Shown here one piece after another: positions 63,462 to 64,000 of a DNA stretch of 64,000 nucleotides. The position numbers and the translations under genes are program-made. Source of the DNA: Bradyrhizobium nanningense (lineage in GTDB: Bacteria > Pseudomonadota > Alphaproteobacteria > Rhizobiales > Xanthobacteraceae); contig NZ_LBJC01000028.1 in the NCBI RefSeq assembly GCF_004114535.1, forward strand, positions 186,001-250,000. Reading direction: 5' to 3'. A model generated the notes under the pieces. It was given only the letters and a program-made list of their open reading frames with translations, had not been told where the DNA came from and searched no databases. Every line of letters begins with the position of its first letter. Positions within the stretch are counted from its first letter, which is position 1.

Positions 63462-64000
63462 TCACGCTCTCCCGATCGGCCTCGCGCAACTCCACGCCGG
63501 AGAGCAATCCGGCGTGGCGCGCGACGAAACCGAGAAACCTGAGCCGGTCCGGGCCGGCAATCGCGCCGCGCCAGCGGTGCCCTTCGAATTGCGTCAATCC
63601 CCATTCTCCCGCCGCACGGGCGAAGCTTGCCTCCACACGGTTGGTTTCGACCTCGACGAGAAAGCTGGATCCGAGCGCGCCGGCGTCGGTCACCGTATCG
63701 TCCAGCACGATGCGTCCACGGTCGAGCTCCACCACCCGGTCCACAAGCGGCGCGATTTCGTCGATGCGGTGGCTCGAGATGATCATGGCGGTGTGCCGGC
63801 CGCGCGCCGCGAGAAGATCGTAGAATACGGCGCGGGCGGCCGGATCGAGGTTCGCGGTCGGCTCGTCGAGAATGAGCAGCCCAGTCGGCCTGCCAAGGGC
63901 GAGTGCGATCAACAGCTTCTGCTTCATGCCCCCTGACAAACGCACGAAGGCGCGATTGCGGACCGCAGCGACATCGAGCCCAAGGCTCTTGGCAACGCCT
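63439..64000 (-). CDS. nosF: NosF-like ABC transporter ATPase (5' truncated by window)
   Basis: About 187 C-terminal residues are visible; the frame stays open to the window end. The ABC signature FVRLSGGMKQK, Walker B LLILDEPTANLDP and H-loop IISSHRIDEI are in order; the Walker A part lies beyond the window. The C-terminal domain (FLVEVETNRVEAS, GHRWRGAIAGPDRLRF) is NosF-like. It drives the NosY permease. Together with nosL and nosY it probably belongs to a nos cluster whose nosZ would be further right. Confidence 0.8.
   Translation of the reverse strand, partial: GVAKSLGLDVAAVRNRAFVRLSGGMKQKLLIALALGRPTGLLILDEPTANLDPAARAVFYDLLAARGRHTAMIISSHRIDEIAPLVDRVVELDRGRIVLDDTVTDAGALGSSFLVEVETNRVEASFARAAGEWGLTQFEGHRWRGAIAGPDRLRFLGFVARHAGLLSGVELREADRESVNADTLSA

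Overview
The window reads as GC-rich chromosome of a Bradyrhizobium-like alphaproteobacterium (order Hyphomicrobiales). The inference rests on a Caulobacter-type flagellar block with SciP and FlbD, a PmtA phospholipid methylase, Bradyrhizobium-style intergenic palindromes, and at least ten perfect TTGA-N6-TCAA (FNR/FixK) boxes in front of micro-oxic genes. No species can be named from sequence alone.

Region 1 (1-23.0 kb) is accessory DNA with a defence-island character, lying against the 3' end of a tRNA-Met gene. It holds a RecB-like nuclease/UPF1-like helicase (cut by the window start), fragments of a resolvase and of a TrpF-like gene, a HEPN-motif protein and a DUF3800 protein. Its centre is a tightly coupled minus-strand operon (20,993 down to 5,539): a PD-(D/E)XK nuclease, a DinG-like Fe-S helicase, a pPIWI-RE protein fused to about 2,150 extra residues carrying a P-loop ATPase, and a HEPN plus polynucleotide-kinase-like protein. 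A WYL-domain regulator is transcribed divergently 24 bp away. The first three genes match the predicted pPIWI-RE RNA-dependent restriction module. The giant fusion and the fourth gene look like an undescribed expansion of it, and are my main candidate for a new system. Decayed genes (21.9-22.7 kb) separate the operon from the tRNA.

Region 2 (23.0-43.1 kb) is core-type genome: pmtA, mnmA, fliK-flgD behind a sigma-54 promoter, sciP, fliF-fliG-fliH-fliN-flbD, an M20 peptidase, a flavin reductase, a cytochrome P450, dusA, and a MacB/LolCDE-like tripartite exporter. A dispersed ~140-bp repeat sits on both sides of the flagellar block.

Region 3 (43.1-59.4 kb) is an oxygen-limitation regulon. Ten FixK-type boxes precede groEL, hsp20, small membrane proteins, three CBS-BON proteins, a di-haem cytochrome, pfkB-ppsA, two universal stress proteins, a host-attachment protein, a GH17-like membrane protein and a SCO protein. 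The gene content closely parallels the mycobacterial DosR dormancy regulon. Two boxes lie centrally between divergent genes and probably serve both directions.

Region 4 (59.4-64.0 kb) has SCO and a UbiE-like methylase on the plus strand, converging with a minus-strand nosF-nosL-nosY-menA-like-tlpA-like operon that runs off the window end. It combines copper-centre assembly functions (NosFYL, SCO, TlpA) with two quinone-biosynthesis-type enzymes.
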